Source: Verrucomicrobiia bacterium DG1235 (GTDB lineage: Bacteria > Verrucomicrobiota > Verrucomicrobiia > Opitutales > Opitutaceae). Taken from it: DNA of 64,000 nucleotides. The DNA is taken from contig DS990592.1 in the NCBI GenBank assembly GCA_000155695.1, forward strand, positions 3,333,973 to 3,397,972, in the 5' to 3' direction. How positions within the stretch are numbered: the first letter of the stretch is position 1; each line of letters starts with the position of its first letter. Below the pieces are notes generated by a model that was not told where the DNA came from, did no database searches, and was given only the letters and a program-made list of their open reading frames with translations. Shown in pieces: positions 62,644 through 64,000 of the stretch. The translations under genes and the position numbers were made by a program.

Positions 62644-63710
62644 AGAAACTGAAGATACTTATAGCAGGTCCACTTCCGCCTCCAATAGGCGGAAGCCTCA
62701 TCGTATTCGAAAAACTAACAAGGCACCTAAGCAGTGCACATGATTTTATTTGCCACACACTAAACACTAGACCCAGAACCTCAAAGAAAAAGAACTTACC
62801 AAGTGAGCTATTCCTAGCATTCCGATTATTTTCTGTATTTGCAATAAAGGGGCCAAACGTTGACTGTCTTTCATTCCACGCAAGCCGAGGAGCATTCATC
62901 AAAACAGCACCCATTATATATATCATATCAAGACTACTAGGCAAGCCGCTCATTCTGCGCATATTCGGCGGCGGCCTACTAGACCAGTATAAAAAAAATC
63001 CAAAACACGCTCAAATCATATTTAGACACACAACTAAACACGCAGAGAACATACTCGTCCAAACGCGTTCTTTAAAAAAGACATTCGAGCAACTCGGATA
63101 CAATAACATAACTTGGTATCCGAACTCCATTCCAACCAAAAGAGCAGCCAAAATCCCAAAAGGAGGATCGTGCAAAAGCTTCGTCTACCTCGGTCGAATC
63201 ACCGAAAACAAAGGCATAAAATACCTATTAGATGCATTCAAGCGACTTCCGGATTGTGAGCTAACAATCTACGGGCCAATCGACGATTCCGACATCTCAA
63301 CTGAAACACTCAAGGGTGGTAATATACATTATGCAGGCATAGCCGAAAGAGAATCTATTGACGAGGTACTATCCGCATACGACGCATTAATACTTCCAAC
63401 GTTTCACCCAGGAGAGGGATACCCGGGAGTCGTACTTCAGGCCTACAACCAGGGCCTACCAGTCATTGCGACAAACTGGATGGCGATACCAGAAATAGTA
63501 AGCAAACGCACAGGAATATTGATTCCTCCAAAATCCACAGAAGCTATCGTATCATCCGTAAAAACACTATCGAAAAACCCAGACCACTACACGTTGATCA
63601 GCGAGAATGCCCTAAAATACTCTAGACAGTTCTCAGACACCAAATCCTTCACCCATTTTCAGGAGATCCTCCGCTCTCTCGTAAAGGACAAGAACAACAG
63701 TATTATATAA
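62640..63710 (+). CDS. Glycosyltransferase family 4-like protein
   Basis: 356 residues, GT-B fold. The N-terminal domain starts LKILIAGPLPPPIGGSLIVF (donor/acceptor loop), the C-terminal domain FVYLGRITENKGIKYLLDAF near 181-200, and the nucleotide-sugar site GEGYPGVVLQAYNQGLPVIAT near 259-279. In the usual E-x7-E motif the second Glu is replaced by Gln here (EGYPGVVLQ). It would add one sugar to the lipid-linked unit. Donor unknown. A+T-rich, operon with the neighbours. Confidence 0.9.
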   Translation: MKKLKILIAGPLPPPIGGSLIVFEKLTRHLSSAHDFICHTLNTRPRTSKKKNLPSELFLAFRLFSVFAIKGPNVDCLSFHASRGAFIKTAPIIYIISRLLGKPLILRIFGGGLLDQYKKNPKHAQIIFRHTTKHAENILVQTRSLKKTFEQLGYNNITWYPNSIPTKRAAKIPKGGSCKSFVYLGRITENKGIKYLLDAFKRLPDCELTIYGPIDDSDISTETLKGGNIHYAGIAERESIDEVLSAYDALILPTFHPGEGYPGVVLQAYNQGLPVIATNWMAIPEIVSKRTGILIPPKSTEAIVSSVKTLSKNPDHYTLISENALKYSRQFSDTKSFTHFQEILRSLVKDKNNSII

Positions 63711-63711
63711 C

Positions 63712-64000
63712 ATGTGTGGAATAGCAGGAATATTTTGCCCAGAACGCAAAACCAGTACGATCGGAGCGCTCATTAAGAAATCAATTAGCGTTCTACAACA
63801 CAGGGGCCCGGACACGACATCATCATGGATAAGAGAACCAAGAGGAATAGCACTAGCACACAGCCGATTGGCAATAATAGACCTCTCCTCCGCCGGCAGC
63901 CAACCAATGAGCTCTCCGAATGAAAGATACACAGTCACTTACAACGGGGAAATCTACAATTATATAAAAATTAGAACTGAACTAAAAGAAAAAGGATATA
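63712..64000 (+). CDS. asnB: Asparagine synthase (glutamine-hydrolysing), N-terminal part
   Basis: Open from the ATG at 63712 to the right edge (96 codons), so only the glutaminase domain is visible. MCGIAGIF gives the nucleophile Cys2; QHRGPD, AHSRLAIIDLS and YNGEIYNY are the other class II amidotransferase motifs. In polysaccharide loci such genes often amidate sugar acids, so this one may not make free asparagine. It starts 1 bp after the glycosyltransferase stop. Confidence 0.93.
   Translation, partial: MCGIAGIFCPERKTSTIGALIKKSISVLQHRGPDTTSSWIREPRGIALAHSRLAIIDLSSAGSQPMSSPNERYTVTYNGEIYNYIKIRTELKEKGY

Noticed and set aside
1-64000. Insertion sequences, tRNA, rRNA, phage genes
   Set aside because: I found no transposase or integrase frame, no tRNA cloverleaf and no rRNA sequence; the S74 protein is the only phage-like part.

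Overview
The window looks like a chromosome segment of a free-living Gram-negative bacterium of the Verrucomicrobiota, most likely the Opitutales side. The clues are a VPDSG-CTERM sorting signal (5735-6637), two orphan ADOP-type ABC permeases, many secreted proteins with Sec signal peptides, few clear Shine-Dalgarno sequences, and abundant non-coding dispersed repeats of the kind known from Verrucomicrobiota and Planctomycetota. This placement is an inference; there is no rRNA or tRNA in the window.

Layout. 1-1.4 kb: the C-terminal half of a 5'-nucleotidase (running off the left edge) and a small secreted protein. 1.6-5.6 kb: a SNF2 helicase and a SWIM zinc-finger protein. 5.7-6.6 kb: a glycine-rich VPDSG-CTERM protein. 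7.3-9.7 kb: tex. 10.2-12.3 kb: a secreted CPYC protein and a thioredoxin-like protein, divergent from a LysR regulator. 12.4-13.8 kb: an RCC1 remnant and a secreted Ntn-type hydrolase between two direct repeats. 14.4-19.3 kb: two convergent ADOP permeases. 19.8-36.1 kb: a seven-gene minus-strand operon for exported proteins, centred on a 3049-residue giant protein and including an S74 self-chaperone protein, a kelch protein, a thrombospondin-3 repeat protein and a MORN protein. 36.6-51.9 kb: mostly envelope and housekeeping genes (DUF3857/transglutaminase pair, flavin reductase, chemoreceptor, AsmA-like protein, M48 protease with DUF898 partner, DUF4399, LolA-like, S41 protease, GNAT). 52.1-64 kb: a polysaccharide locus: GDP-mannose dehydratase, four-helix-bundle protein, GDP-fucose synthase, UDP-sugar epimerase, a GbsR/MarR regulator, a DUF4143 ATPase, then a distinctly A+T-rich block of flippase, polymerase, glycosyltransferase and asparagine synthetase (cut by the right edge).

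How it works together. The gmd-fcl pair would make GDP-L-fucose, the epimerase a second nucleotide sugar, and the flippase, polymerase and glycosyltransferase would build and export a surface glycan. The giant-protein operon is the best candidate for an undescribed system: every member carries an export signal, the genes are tightly spaced, and two members share the same architecture (a tail-fibre-like head domain followed by short repeats). Its function cannot be read from sequence alone.

Two genome-level patterns stand out. Dispersed intergenic repeats have entered or lengthened reading frames (SNF2, epimerase) and sit at the starts of others (fcl, tex, MarR). In four places a short segment of a gene or its flank is duplicated within about 0.6-1.3 kb (tex, ADOP permease, the RCC1 flank, the fcl 3' end).
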